A DNA stretch of 64,000 bases, taken from contig DASZPV010000077.1 in the NCBI GenBank assembly GCA_035549875.1, positions 1-64,000 on the forward strand, read 5' to 3'. Each line of letters starts with the position of its first letter. Within the stretch, counting starts at the first letter, position 1. This DNA is from JAKFWI01 sp035549875 (GTDB lineage: Bacteria > Pseudomonadota > Alphaproteobacteria > Caulobacterales > Aquidulcibacteraceae). The notes under the pieces are model-generated. The model was not told where the DNA came from, ran no database searches, and saw only the letters and a list, made by a program, of their open reading frames with translations. Below, piece by piece: positions 41,120-50,397 of the stretch. A program made the position numbers and the translations under genes.

Positions 41120-41605
41120 ATGAAACGGAACGTCGTCACCGTCGCACTGTGCGCTGGCGCGATAGCGTTGCTTGCGGTCGCCGAGGCGCGCCGAGGCGAC
41201 GTTGTGTTGTTCAACGCGACGCCCTCCGTGCCGACCGGCTTTTATGTGAGGGCCGAGACGCCGGTCAGAGACGGCGTGTTTGTGACCGTGCGCGCGGCCC
41301 AGGTGGCGCGTTCCTATGCGTCGCTCCGGCATTTTATCGGCGACGGTGACCGCTTCATCAAGCGTGTGGGGGCGCGTTCGGGGGTGAGGGTTTGCGCTGA
41401 GGGCGGGACAGTTACCGTGGGCGAAATTGCCTATGCTCGACAGACGCATGACAGCGCGGGGCGCACATTGCCAACTTGGGAGGGCTGCCGTGTTTTGCAG
41501 GACGGCGAGGTCTTTCTGATGGGCGAAACGTCGGACAGTTTTGACAGCCGGTATTTCGGCATTGTGCGTGAAGACGTTATCGAAGGCGTCTGGAAGCGTT
41601 TGTGA
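41120..41605 (+). CDS. traF: Conjugative transfer signal peptidase TraF (S26 family)
   Basis: 161-residue S26 protease that matures the TrbC pilin. One N-terminal transmembrane helix, catalytic Ser36 in PSVPTGFY and Lys81 in GDRFIKRVGA, then a late MGETSDSFDSRYFG motif. Located directly ahead of the candidate oriT and relaxase, and separated from the trb operon by about 17 kb of cargo. GGGAGG abuts the ATG, so the start is slightly uncertain. Confidence 0.9.
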   Translation: MKRNVVTVALCAGAIALLAVAEARRGDVVLFNATPSVPTGFYVRAETPVRDGVFVTVRAAQVARSYASLRHFIGDGDRFIKRVGARSGVRVCAEGGTVTVGEIAYARQTHDSAGRTLPTWEGCRVLQDGEVFLMGETSDSFDSRYFGIVREDVIEGVWKRL

Positions 41606-41805
41606 GCTTCTCCAAATGAGCGCGCCCTACTTGTAGGGTGTACCTTGCGAATTTCCGTTGTGGATTCTGGGTCTACAAAAAGAAGTAGGGTGTAAGGCTA
41701 GATAAAGAGCGCCCCACTCGCATCGCCAAACGCTTGTCTCTGCTCGCTTTTGCACAGGGTGTTCGCGATCATCGCAGGGTGTCTCCACCTCACGCGCACC
41801 TCACG
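41606..41805. other. Candidate origin of transfer (oriT)
   Basis: A 200-base gap between traF and the relaxase gene with dense repeats: CCCTAC-TT-GTAGGG at 41625-41638, GTAGGGTGTA at 41633-41642 and again at 41685-41694, and AGGGTGT four times on the same strand (starting 41635, 41687, 41756, 41776). Inverted repeats plus short iterated sites next to a relaxase gene are usual for oriT. The repeats are direct observation; the function and any nic position are inference. Confidence 0.45.
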
Positions 41806-43005
41806 ATGCAAACACATTCGCCAAACCCCTCTTTCCGCTTCTCCAAACTGCTGCGCGACGCTTCGCGCGGCGAGGTGTTTTCGCCAGGATCGCCGCTTCG
41901 GTTTGCGCGCTCCCTTGATGCAGAGAGTCTCAAGGGCCGTCACGACGGACGCGCCAAGAAGATGGCGGGCGGCGCGCCGAAGAAGGCGCTCTCAAGCCAG
42001 TTGCAGGCGCGGCTGGGGCGGTCGAGCAAGTTCGGCAAGCAGAGCGGCAAGCGCTCCGGCTTCGCCTACGACCCGCGTCAGCGCGCCGTGGTGAAGGTGC
42101 ATTATTTCAGCCATGGCGGCGCGGGCGCCGGCGCGCTGCGCGCCCATGTCCGCTATGTGGCGCGCGATGCTGCGGTGCGTGGACGGAGCCTTGCACAGGA
42201 GCAGCAGCACGAGGCGGAGGACGGGCGTGATGACCGGGATCAGCGCGAGCGGCCGCGCGAGCGCGAACGCGGCCTATCTGTGTTCTACGACGCCTTGGGC
42301 GACGGCGTTGACGGCGCCGGACGCGCCGCCGCCTGGGCGCGCGACGACAGGCGTCACTTCCGGCTGATCCTGTCGGCCGAGAACGGCGCCCGGATGCGCG
42401 AGCTTCAGGCCTATACGAGGGATGTCATGGCGCGCGCCGAGCGGGCCCTGGGCATGCGGCTTGAGTGGATCGCGGTCGATCACTGGGACACCGACAATCC
42501 CCACACCCACATCATCCTTCGCGGCCGCACGCCGGACGGACGCGACCTCATCATTCCGCGCGAGTTCGTCTCGCACGGTTTCAGGTCGGCGGCGCGCGAC
42601 GCGGCGACCGAGCGCCTGGGACCGCGCGGACGCGCCGACGCCCGGCGCGCCCTGGAACGCGATGCGCTCGTTCATGGACCGTCCCGGCTCGATGGCATGA
42701 TCGCCGGCCAACTCGACGAGGAACGACGCGTCCGGCTCGCGCGGCTTCAGGCGCCGGACCGTTCGCCGGAGCTGGAGAACGCGCTGAAGGCCCGGGCGCA
42801 GGAGCTGAAGCGCATGGGGCTGGCGGTGGAAGTGGAGCGCAACATCTTCCAGTTCGAGCCAGGCTGGCGCGACGCCTTGAAGGCCATGGAGCTTCACCTC
42901 GACATTCGCAAATCGCTCATGCGAGCGCGGACGCAGGATCTGCAGAAGAAGCTCGACCAGACCCTCAAGCTCTCACGATCGCTTCGGCTCGGGCCCGACC
43001 GGTAG
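41806..43005 (+). CDS. Relaxase (MOBP/VirD2-like), short form
   Basis: Nicks oriT and pilots the strand. About 399 residues from ATG 41806 (an earlier in-frame start at 41734 is possible). Contains the metal-binding HWDTDNPHTHIILRG motif with its H-x-H, the RDLIIPREFVSHGFRSAA block typical of DUF3363-associated relaxases, and a candidate nucleophile Tyr in HVRYVARDAAVRG. It ends in charged helices and lacks the long C-terminal domain of the 600-700-residue relatives, so it is either a compact type or truncated. Rich in Arg. Confidence 0.85.
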   Translation: MQTHSPNPSFRFSKLLRDASRGEVFSPGSPLRFARSLDAESLKGRHDGRAKKMAGGAPKKALSSQLQARLGRSSKFGKQSGKRSGFAYDPRQRAVVKVHYFSHGGAGAGALRAHVRYVARDAAVRGRSLAQEQQHEAEDGRDDRDQRERPRERERGLSVFYDALGDGVDGAGRAAAWARDDRRHFRLILSAENGARMRELQAYTRDVMARAERALGMRLEWIAVDHWDTDNPHTHIILRGRTPDGRDLIIPREFVSHGFRSAARDAATERLGPRGRADARRALERDALVHGPSRLDGMIAGQLDEERRVRLARLQAPDRSPELENALKARAQELKRMGLAVEVERNIFQFEPGWRDALKAMELHLDIRKSLMRARTQDLQKKLDQTLKLSRSLRLGPDR

Positions 43006-43125
43006 ACCTTGCGCCCGGTCGGGCTTTGCGATTCACTTTGCATGGGACCGGCGGCCGAGCACCCGCGCTCAGCCAGCCAGACAAGACGAAGCGCCCGCAG
43101 TTCAATTCACTGGCGCAGGTTTATC

Positions 43126-43344
43126 ATGCCGCTTGCATTCGCCCTCGTTGTCGTCCTCTTCGCGCTTGCGGTCGATCTGTTGTGGCTGCCCGCGCTCGTC
43201 TGCGCAGTCGCCGCCATGCAGTGGACGGCGTCCTTGCATCCTGCCGATCCGCTGGCGCCGCTCTATGCGTTTCTAGTCGCAGCTTTTACCGCGAGGCTTA
43301 CTCTTGCGGTTGCGGCTCAACTTCTGTGGCTCAAGCGCAGCTAA
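43126..43344 (+). CDS. Small membrane protein after the relaxase gene
   Basis: 72 residues beginning MPLAFALVVVLFALAVDLLWLP with two to three hydrophobic helices and a basic end (LLWLKRS). No family recognised. It follows the relaxase gene by 120 bases on the same strand and may belong to the transfer module. Small and Ala/Leu-rich, so a chance reading frame cannot be excluded. Confidence 0.4.
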   Translation: MPLAFALVVVLFALAVDLLWLPALVCAVAAMQWTASLHPADPLAPLYAFLVAAFTARLTLAVAAQLLWLKRS

Positions 43345-43564
43345 ACGGTGCTGCCATCGTGCTCGGCGGCGTCAAGGCGCGCTTTGCTTTCCGCCCTGAC
43401 GCCCCCTGCGCGCGATGGCCGCCTGAAGCTGTCGGGACGCAGGGCTTTGTCTTGGCTCAACGGCGAGGCGTGCGCCTCCGGCGCGGGCCGAACACAGGGC
43501 TTGAGGGGAAATTTTCTGACAGGCATCTGGGCGCCGCCCAATCTGGGCAGCGCCCATCAGCGCT

Positions 43565-43945
43565 CTATTGCTTCTGGAGCATCGTGACGATTCCAGTCTG
43601 GCTCGTACTCTTGAGCTCAAACGTCACATGATCGCCGACCGCTATGCCTTGCAGCATGGCCGGGTTCTCAGCGTGAAACTGCATGGTCATAGCTGGCCAA
43701 CTGATCGCTGGAATAGCCTCGTGATTGAACGTGATCGTGCCGGTGTTGGCATCGACTTGTGTCACCACGCCCGTCGAGCGGATCGGACCAGTCGCTGGCG
43801 CGGTTGCCGACATAGCCATGTCGCCCATCCTGGTCTCTGCCGCAGTAGTGGTGGATGCTGGCGTCGGTGCTGACGGTTGCGAACAAGCCGCCGTAGCCAG
43901 TGCAAGCGCAGTCAAAACAAGCGCCGCTAAGACCTTCCCCTTCAT
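43565..43945 (-). CDS. cusF: CusF-like periplasmic copper-binding lipoprotein
   Basis: 126 residues: signal and lipobox (LATAACS), a Met/Thr-rich linker, and the CusF domain with SWPAMTMQF carrying the Trp-Met-Met Cu(I)/Ag(I) site. Delivers copper to the CusCBA pump. Its start overlaps the end of cusA; last gene of the leftward cus operon. A second CusF-like domain is fused to the C-terminus of CusB. Confidence 0.88.
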   Translation of the reverse strand: MKGKVLAALVLTALALATAACSQPSAPTPASTTTAAETRMGDMAMSATAPATGPIRSTGVVTQVDANTGTITFNHEAIPAISWPAMTMQFHAENPAMLQGIAVGDHVTFELKSTSQTGIVTMLQKQ

Positions 43946-46900
43946 GTTGCTTCTCCGATTTCGTGACCGATCCGTGATTGGGAGAGTGCGAGCGTTTTGC
44001 GCTCAAGGTCGCGGCGCCGGACCAGGTAGTACGCCGCGGGTATGACAAAGAGAGACAGGAATGGGGCCGTGAACATGCCCCCAACCATTGGGGCGGCGAT
44101 GCGGCGCATGACTTCCGCGCCGGCGCCGCCCGTCCACAGGATGGGTAACAGACCAGCCAGGATGACAGCGACGGTCATGGCCTTGGGACGAAGGCGAAGC
44201 AACGCGCCCTCACGAACGGCCTCAGCGATCACCGCCGGCGTAATTTCGATGCCGCGCGTCTCGCGCTCCCTAAGCGCGTTCTTCAAATAGATGAGCATGA
44301 CCACGCCGAACTCGGCGGCAAGACCGGCGAGCGCGATGAAGCCAACCGCCACCGCAACCGAGAAATCGTAGCCGAGCAGGAACACGAGCCAGATGCCGCC
44401 AGTGAGCGCAAACGGCAAGCTCGCCATCACAATTGCGGCTTCATCGAACCGGCGGAACGTAAAATAGAGCATCGCGAAGATGATCGCGAGCGTCGCGGGT
44501 CCGACGATCATCAACCGCGCCACGGCCCGCTGCAGGTATTCGAACTGCCCTGAGTAGGCGACGCTGACGCCAGCCGGCATGTGGACCTCACGAGCAATCG
44601 CGCCCTGCAGGTCGTGCACGACCGAGGCGAGGTCGCGCCCGCGCACATCGACATAGACGTAAGCTGAGAGGCGTCCGTTCTCGCTGCGGATCATCGACGG
44701 TCCGTCGGCGATCGAGATGTGCGCCACTTCCCCAAGTGTCAGGCGAATGCCCTGGTCAGTGACAATCGGCAGCGCACTCAGACGCTCAAACGTGTCGCGT
44801 ACTTCGCGTGGATAGCGGAGGTTGATCGGATAACGCGCGCGGCCATCGACAAGTTCGCCAATATTCTCTCCGCCTATCGCGCCGGAAACCACGTCCTGCA
44901 CGTCGGCGATATTGAGCCCGTAACGAGAGGCGGCGAAGCGATCGATGTCGACATCGATATAGCGCCCACCAGAGATACGTTCGGCAATGGCTGAGGAAAC
45001 CCCCGGCACGTTGCGCGCGGCCGCCTCGATGGCGCCGGCCGCCGTATCGATGGAAGCGAGATCGGGTCCGCTCACTTTGACGCCGATCGGGCTTTTGACG
45101 CCTGTGGCGAGCATGTCGATACGGTTGCGGATCGGCGGCACCCAGACATTCGTCAGGCCGGGGACACGAACCGTGCGATCCAGTTCAGCGATGATGCGCT
45201 CGGGCGTCATGCCTGGGCGCCATTGCGACCGCGGCCTCAGCCGGATCGTCGTCTCGAACATTTCAAGCGGGGCTGGATCGGTTGCGGTTTCAGCGCGCCC
45301 CGCTTTGCCGAACACACTCTCCACTTCGGGCACGGTGCGGATGAGGCGATCGGTGACTTGCAGGAGATCGGACGCTTCAGCCGCCGAAAGGCCCGACAGC
45401 GCTGTCGGCATGTAGAGCAGATCGCCCTCGTCCATCATCGGCATGAACTCACCGCCGAGACGCGAGAGCGGGATGAGTGTGGTGGTGAACGCGAGCGCTG
45501 CGATTAGAAGAACGATCTTCGGCTTGGCGAGCGTGAAATCGATCGCTGGCTGATATAAACTGGCCAAAAAGCGATTGATCGGGTTCGCCTCCTCCGGCGG
45601 AATCTTTCCCCTGATCCAGAACCCCATCAACACGGGAATGAGCGTAATAGACAGCGCCGCCGAGACGGCCATCGCGTAGGTCTTGGTGTAGGCGAGCGGC
45701 GCAAACAGCCGGCCTTCCTGCGCCTGCAGCGTAAAGACGGGGACGAACGACAGCGTGATGATCAAGAGGCTGAAGAAGAGCGCTGGTCCGACTTCGCTGG
45801 ATGCGTCAGCGATCACCCGCCAATGATCTTTGCCTTGCGGCATCTGACCGTCATGGTCGTCGCGCCACCGCTCCAGGTGCTTGTGCGCGTTCTCGATCAT
45901 GACGATGGCGGCATCAACCATCGCGCCGACCGCGATGGCGATGCCCGACAGCGACATGATGTTGGCTTCGATCCCCTGCGCCCGCATGATCAAAAATGCG
46001 GTCGCGACGCCCAGCGGCAGCGTGATGATTGCGACGAGCGCGGAGCGCAGGTGGAAGAGGAACAGTGCGCAGACGAGCGCCACAACAATAAATTCTTCCG
46101 CCAGCTTCTCGGTGAGATTGCTGATTGAGCGGTCTATCAGTTGCGAGCGGTCATAGGTGGTGACGACCTCGACGCCCGGTGGAAGACTTCTGCGCAGTTC
46201 ATTGAGGCGGGTCTGGACCGCGCTGATGACTTCGCGCGCATTGGCGCCGGCGCGGATGACGACGACGCCACCGGCGACTTCGCCTTCGCCATTCAACTCG
46301 GCGATACCGCGGCGCATCTCTGGCCCAACCTGCACCCAAGCGACATCGCCCAATGTGATCGGCGCGCCGTTTGCGCCGAGACCCAAGGGGATGGCGTTGA
46401 AATCCGCCAGCGTCCGCAGATAACCGGAAGCGCGCACCATGTGTTCGGCTTCGCCCATCTCGACGACCGCGCCGCCAGTTTCCTGATTGGCGGCGCGCAC
46501 GGCTTGGGCGACCCGCGCTTGAGACACCCCGTAGGCGGCCATGCGCTGAGGGTCGAGCACGATCTGATACTGGCGCACCATGCCGCCGATCGAGGCGACC
46601 TCTGCAACACCCGGCACCGTCTTCAGTTCAAAGCGCAGCAGCCAGTCCTGCAAGCTGCGCAATTGGCTGAGATCGTGCTGACCAGTGCGGTCGATGAGTG
46701 CATATTGATAGACCCAACCGACGCCAGTGGCGTCGGGTCCGATTGAGGAGCGCGCCGAAGGCGGCAGCCGTCCCTGCACCTGGTTCAGATATTCGAGCAC
46801 ACGCGAGCGCGCCCAATAGAGGTCGGTCCCGTCCTCGAAGATCACATAGACAAAGCTGTCGCCGAAGAACGAATATCCGCGCACGGTGCGTGCCCCTGGC

Positions 46901-47127
46901 ACGGAAAGCATCGTCGTCGTAAGCGGATAGGTAATCTGATTTTCTACGATCTGCGGCGCCTGCCCCGGATAAGATGTGCGAATAACCACCTGCACATCCG
47001 AAAGATCTGGCAGCGCATCCACAGGCGTCGCCCTGACGGCGATTGCGCCGGCAACCGCGAGCGCCAGCGTCGCCAGCACGACCAGGAAGCGATTGGCGAC
47101 TGACCAGCGAATGATCGAGGTGATCAT
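43942..47127 (-). CDS. cusA: Heavy-metal efflux RND transporter (CusA/CzcA family)
   Basis: 1061-residue inner-membrane pump of the HME-RND family with about twelve transmembrane helices and two large periplasmic loops. Markers include SFVYVIFEDGTDLYWARSRVLEYL, IAIAVGAMVDAAIVMIENAHKH in the first membrane bundle, and GGEFMPMMDEGDL. Copper/silver specificity is inferred from the CusF partners; zinc/cobalt cannot be excluded. Overlaps cusB by four bases. Confidence 0.94.
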   Translation of the reverse strand: MITSIIRWSVANRFLVVLATLALAVAGAIAVRATPVDALPDLSDVQVVIRTSYPGQAPQIVENQITYPLTTTMLSVPGARTVRGYSFFGDSFVYVIFEDGTDLYWARSRVLEYLNQVQGRLPPSARSSIGPDATGVGWVYQYALIDRTGQHDLSQLRSLQDWLLRFELKTVPGVAEVASIGGMVRQYQIVLDPQRMAAYGVSQARVAQAVRAANQETGGAVVEMGEAEHMVRASGYLRTLADFNAIPLGLGANGAPITLGDVAWVQVGPEMRRGIAELNGEGEVAGGVVVIRAGANAREVISAVQTRLNELRRSLPPGVEVVTTYDRSQLIDRSISNLTEKLAEEFIVVALVCALFLFHLRSALVAIITLPLGVATAFLIMRAQGIEANIMSLSGIAIAVGAMVDAAIVMIENAHKHLERWRDDHDGQMPQGKDHWRVIADASSEVGPALFFSLLIITLSFVPVFTLQAQEGRLFAPLAYTKTYAMAVSAALSITLIPVLMGFWIRGKIPPEEANPINRFLASLYQPAIDFTLAKPKIVLLIAALAFTTTLIPLSRLGGEFMPMMDEGDLLYMPTALSGLSAAEASDLLQVTDRLIRTVPEVESVFGKAGRAETATDPAPLEMFETTIRLRPRSQWRPGMTPERIIAELDRTVRVPGLTNVWVPPIRNRIDMLATGVKSPIGVKVSGPDLASIDTAAGAIEAAARNVPGVSSAIAERISGGRYIDVDIDRFAASRYGLNIADVQDVVSGAIGGENIGELVDGRARYPINLRYPREVRDTFERLSALPIVTDQGIRLTLGEVAHISIADGPSMIRSENGRLSAYVYVDVRGRDLASVVHDLQGAIAREVHMPAGVSVAYSGQFEYLQRAVARLMIVGPATLAIIFAMLYFTFRRFDEAAIVMASLPFALTGGIWLVFLLGYDFSVAVAVGFIALAGLAAEFGVVMLIYLKNALRERETRGIEITPAVIAEAVREGALLRLRPKAMTVAVILAGLLPILWTGGAGAEVMRRIAAPMVGGMFTAPFLSLFVIPAAYYLVRRRDLERKTLALSQSRIGHEIGEAT

Positions 47128-48605
47128 GGCGCCGCCCCAGTCTTGCTCATCTCTTCCACAACATACGCGCCGCCACTTTGTCGAAACCGAAACGCGACGC
47201 TGTCACCGACGCGCAGACCTTGCGCGAGCTGCGGCCGCGTTAGGCCGAATTGCATGGTCATGGCCGGCCAATTCAGGCTGGCGACAGGTCCGTGCGTCAA
47301 GGTGACGCTTGTGGCGCTGAGCGCGGTGATCCGTCCCGAACCCGTATGAAGCATGGCGGCCGTTTCCGGCCCGCTGCTGGACGCTTGTAGCCGATCAAGC
47401 GCGCCCGACAGGCTCGCCTCGGAATCGATCAGGAATTGCCCCGAAGCGACAACGCGTTGGCCTTCGCGCAAGCCGCTGCGAATCTCGATGCTGTTATCGG
47501 TCTGATGGCCGAGCGTGACTTCGGTGGGCACGTAGCCGGTTTCCCCGGCAACGATCACCATCGTGCGCGTCCCGGTGCGGATGACGGCTTCCATTGGCAC
47601 GACAAGTGACGCTTCGGCGTTCGCCTGCTCGATACGCACTTCCCCGCTCATGCCGGGACGCAATCGTCCCTGTGGATTGTCGAGGGCCACGCGCACTTCG
47701 ATCGTACGCGTGGCCATATCTGCAGCGGGCAGCACGCTCTCAATCCGACCTGAGAACGTCTCGCCCGGGTAGGCGGGCAACGTCGCAATTGCTCGACCGC
47801 CAGGACGCGCGACGCCTGCATCGCCCTGCGGCACGGATGCGACCAGCCACACAGGCGATATACCGCTGATCGTTGCGAGCGGCGCGCCGGGCGTAACGGT
47901 CATGCCTTGGCGCACATCGAGCGTGGTGATCGCGCCTGCAATCGGCGACGTGATCGTGAATACCGGATGCGGCGCGCCATCGCGTTCGATGCGAGCAATC
48001 AACGTCTCCGGCATGCCGAGCATGACGAGCCGGTGACGCGCTGAACTCGGGATAACGCCTCCAGCGCCGCGTACGGCAAGATACTCGCCCTGCGCCGCCG
48101 CCCATTCGGGGACGCGAATATCCACGATCGGCGCGCCCGCGGCGACCACATCACCAATCGCGCGCGCATAGGCGCGTTCAACGAAACCACCGGCGCGAGC
48201 CTGCACATTGGCGACGTTGCGACCGTTGAATTGAATGACGCCCGACGCAGTTACTGCGCGCGAGATTGACGCCCGCTGCACAGTCGCAAACCGCACGCCG
48301 AGGTTCTGCGCAACTCCAGCATCGATCCGAACGCCCGCCGCCGCAGGGGCTTCGTCGGCGTAGCGCGGCACGAGTTGCATATCCATAAAGGGCGATTTGC
48401 CTGCATGGTCGAAGTGCTGCTGGGGCACCATCGGATCGTACCAATAGAGCACGCGGCGTCCGGACTGCGCTTGCGCACTGCCGGCAGAGTCTATGCGCTG
48501 CGTTCCCGCCCAATAGCCACCGCCTGCAGCGACAAGCGCGACAATTGCGATGCCCGACGCAATAATGGCGATGCGGGGAACGCCGCGCTGTGGATCTTCG
48601 CTCAC
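47124..48605 (-). CDS. cusB: RND periplasmic adaptor (CusB) with fused CusF domain
   Basis: 493 residues. After an N-terminal membrane anchor comes the heavy-metal-binding segment YWYDPMVPQQHFDHAGKSP, then the adaptor body with lipoyl/beta-barrel parts (GVIQFNGRNVANVQARAGGFVERAYA). From about residue 420 a CusF-like domain follows (SLNWPAMTMQFG). Fusion brings the metal chaperone to the pump. Overlaps both neighbours (ATGA). Confidence 0.92.
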   Translation of the reverse strand: MSEDPQRGVPRIAIIASGIAIVALVAAGGGYWAGTQRIDSAGSAQAQSGRRVLYWYDPMVPQQHFDHAGKSPFMDMQLVPRYADEAPAAAGVRIDAGVAQNLGVRFATVQRASISRAVTASGVIQFNGRNVANVQARAGGFVERAYARAIGDVVAAGAPIVDIRVPEWAAAQGEYLAVRGAGGVIPSSARHRLVMLGMPETLIARIERDGAPHPVFTITSPIAGAITTLDVRQGMTVTPGAPLATISGISPVWLVASVPQGDAGVARPGGRAIATLPAYPGETFSGRIESVLPAADMATRTIEVRVALDNPQGRLRPGMSGEVRIEQANAEASLVVPMEAVIRTGTRTMVIVAGETGYVPTEVTLGHQTDNSIEIRSGLREGQRVVASGQFLIDSEASLSGALDRLQASSSGPETAAMLHTGSGRITALSATSVTLTHGPVASLNWPAMTMQFGLTRPQLAQGLRVGDSVAFRFRQSGGAYVVEEMSKTGAAP

Positions 48606-49846
48606 TGCGCTTGCTCCCCATATTGCAACGAAAGTTCGGCCCCAAGCGTCGCGACGCGCTCGGCGAGATCGAGCACGTCCATTTCGGTTTCCAACGCCTG
48701 CGCACGCGCGGCGATGAGCGTCGCGATCGAGGACGATCCCGCGCCATAGGCAGCGTTCGCGGCCTCGGCGCGCTGACGCGCCAGCGGCAATCGCGTCTGG
48801 CGCGCGCGATCAAAATTTGCTGTCGCGGCTTGATACGTCGCGAGATTGGATTCCAGCATGGCAACGTGCTCGCGTTCGGCCGCATCGCGCCGCGCATCAG
48901 CCCGATCTACTTCGGCGCGACGCGCGTCTATCACCGGCTGCTGGCGCCAAGGTTGGAATAGCGGCAGGCCGATGCGAACCTCGACGGACGCCATGTCTGA
49001 CAATTCCGGCGCGCGACGCCCGTAAGAGAGTTCCCAGGACCAGTCCGGCCAACGATCCGACTGCGCCATTCGCAATTGCGCCTGCGCCTCGTCGCGCTCC
49101 GCCGCAAATTGAGCGAGCGCGGGATGATGCTGGAGATGATCGCGCAGCATCCCTGGATCGATGGCGAAACTGGGCTCCGCGGCTGCCAGCGGTTCATCCG
49201 CGCCGATCCCGATCCAACGCCGCAACTCAGCGCGCGCCGCGGTGACTGCCGCCTTGGCGTCACTCAAACGATCATCGGCGCGCGCCGCGTCCACTTCCGC
49301 GGCCAACGCATCATCGACGCCGCCACCGCCGCTTAACCGGGCGCGTGCGGCGCGCGCCGAGGCGTGCGCGTCTTCGACCAGTATGGCGATCACCGCGACG
49401 CGGCGTTCCGCATAGTACAGTTTGATCCAGGCATCCGCCGCACCCAGGCGCGCTTCAAGGCGCGCAACGTCGAGCCCGGCTTGGGCGCGAGCGATGTCGG
49501 CGTCGGCCACGGCGCGCTGGGCGCTACGCGCCGGTCCGCTGGGCACTGTCTGCACGATGCCGACGCGTTGCATCGTCATGCTGTCGCGGTTGAGCCGATA
49601 GCGATCAGGCCCGTCGACTGGAACATTGTCGAGCCCGAGCGTCAGTTCTGGATCGGGAAGACGACCCGCCGCGCGCCGCGCGCGCGTCGCCGCCTGCACA
49701 CCGGATGTTCCGGCGTCGATCGTCGGCCCCTCGGTTGCGGCTTGGGCGACCGCATCGGAAAAACTCAGTTCTTGTGCGTGAGCTGTCGGCGCCAAAGCGA
49801 CCGCGCTTGCCACAAGCAAGGCTCTACGCAAGCATGCGTAATACAT
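48602..49846 (-). CDS. cusC: Outer-membrane efflux protein (TolC/CusC family)
   Basis: 414 residues with signal peptide ending AHA, then the TolC-type duplicated helical hairpins rich in Ala/Arg (for example VADADIARAQAGLDVARLEARLGAADAW) and short beta-barrel strands. Forms the outer-membrane duct for CusBA. It precedes cusB with a four-base overlap. Confidence 0.9.
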   Translation of the reverse strand: MYYACLRRALLVASAVALAPTAHAQELSFSDAVAQAATEGPTIDAGTSGVQAATRARRAAGRLPDPELTLGLDNVPVDGPDRYRLNRDSMTMQRVGIVQTVPSGPARSAQRAVADADIARAQAGLDVARLEARLGAADAWIKLYYAERRVAVIAILVEDAHASARAARARLSGGGGVDDALAAEVDAARADDRLSDAKAAVTAARAELRRWIGIGADEPLAAAEPSFAIDPGMLRDHLQHHPALAQFAAERDEAQAQLRMAQSDRWPDWSWELSYGRRAPELSDMASVEVRIGLPLFQPWRQQPVIDARRAEVDRADARRDAAEREHVAMLESNLATYQAATANFDRARQTRLPLARQRAEAANAAYGAGSSSIATLIAARAQALETEMDVLDLAERVATLGAELSLQYGEQAQ

Positions 49847-49850
49847 GCCA

Positions 49851-49924
49851 CTAACTCCGGAACATGTGAGATGCGCGCGTACGCGCGCGTTCGCGCAAAG
49901 CAGCGCGCGTTAAGTCGGAGTTAG
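49851..49924. promoter_or_regulatory. Inverted repeat between a small secreted protein gene and cusC
   Basis: CTAACTCCG (49851-49859) and CGGAGTTAG (49916-49924) bracket a core of alternating GCGCGCGTACGCGCGCG. The structure could be a transcript-processing hairpin or an attenuator between the small Cys-rich gene and cusC, both leftward. No U tract follows. Confidence 0.35.
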
Positions 49925-50271
49925 ATGGTTCGCGGCGGCCGGAAGAGTTGCTGCAATGGGCCGGATGGCTTGGCCGGTTCACTTGCGATCGGTTGGGCGA
50001 TGCGAAGGCCCGGCTGGGACAGCATGAGCGAAGCAAAAGTCGGCGCCATGGCCGGCGCTGTGCGACACGCCATACCGAACAGGCACGCGTCCGCCTTTTG
50101 CTTTTGGTTCTGCTGCGGCTGACCGCGATTGGCGCCGGCGCTGTCAGGACAACAATCGTGGACGGAAACGACTTGCGCCTGCTCCATCGGGCATTCGGCC
50201 GCAAAGGCGCTGGCGATGCCGCCAGTCGCCAACGCGAACGCCAAAATGAGGGTAAGCCAGACCCGCGCCAT
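49921..50271 (-). CDS. Small secreted Cys-containing protein of the cus operon
   Basis: 116 residues: signal peptide MARVWLTLILAFALATGGIASAFA, then ECPMEQAQVVSVHDCCPDSAG, a Gln/Asn-rich linker and ADACLFGMACRTAP with five cysteines in the mature region, and a PPRTI end. I know similar unnamed proteins beside copper genes in alphaproteobacteria. Possibly a periplasmic copper-binding protein; that is inference. An ATG at 50301 is an alternative start. Confidence 0.6.
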   Translation of the reverse strand: MARVWLTLILAFALATGGIASAFAAECPMEQAQVVSVHDCCPDSAGANRGQPQQNQKQKADACLFGMACRTAPAMAPTFASLMLSQPGLRIAQPIASEPAKPSGPLQQLFRPPRTI

Positions 50272-50397
50272 GATGCCAGGATAGTGCTGAAGGGTCGCCA
50301 TTCCGTCAACGCGGTTCCCCATCCCCAACGAGTGGTTAACGAAATCGATAGGCGGATTGGGCCGCAACCGCGCTCACGCGCCTTGCGGCCCATTCCA

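Noticed and set aside
42465..43631. Open frame of 388 codons overlapping the relaxase and the following gap
   Set aside because: Out of frame with the relaxase HxH motif and low-complexity in content.
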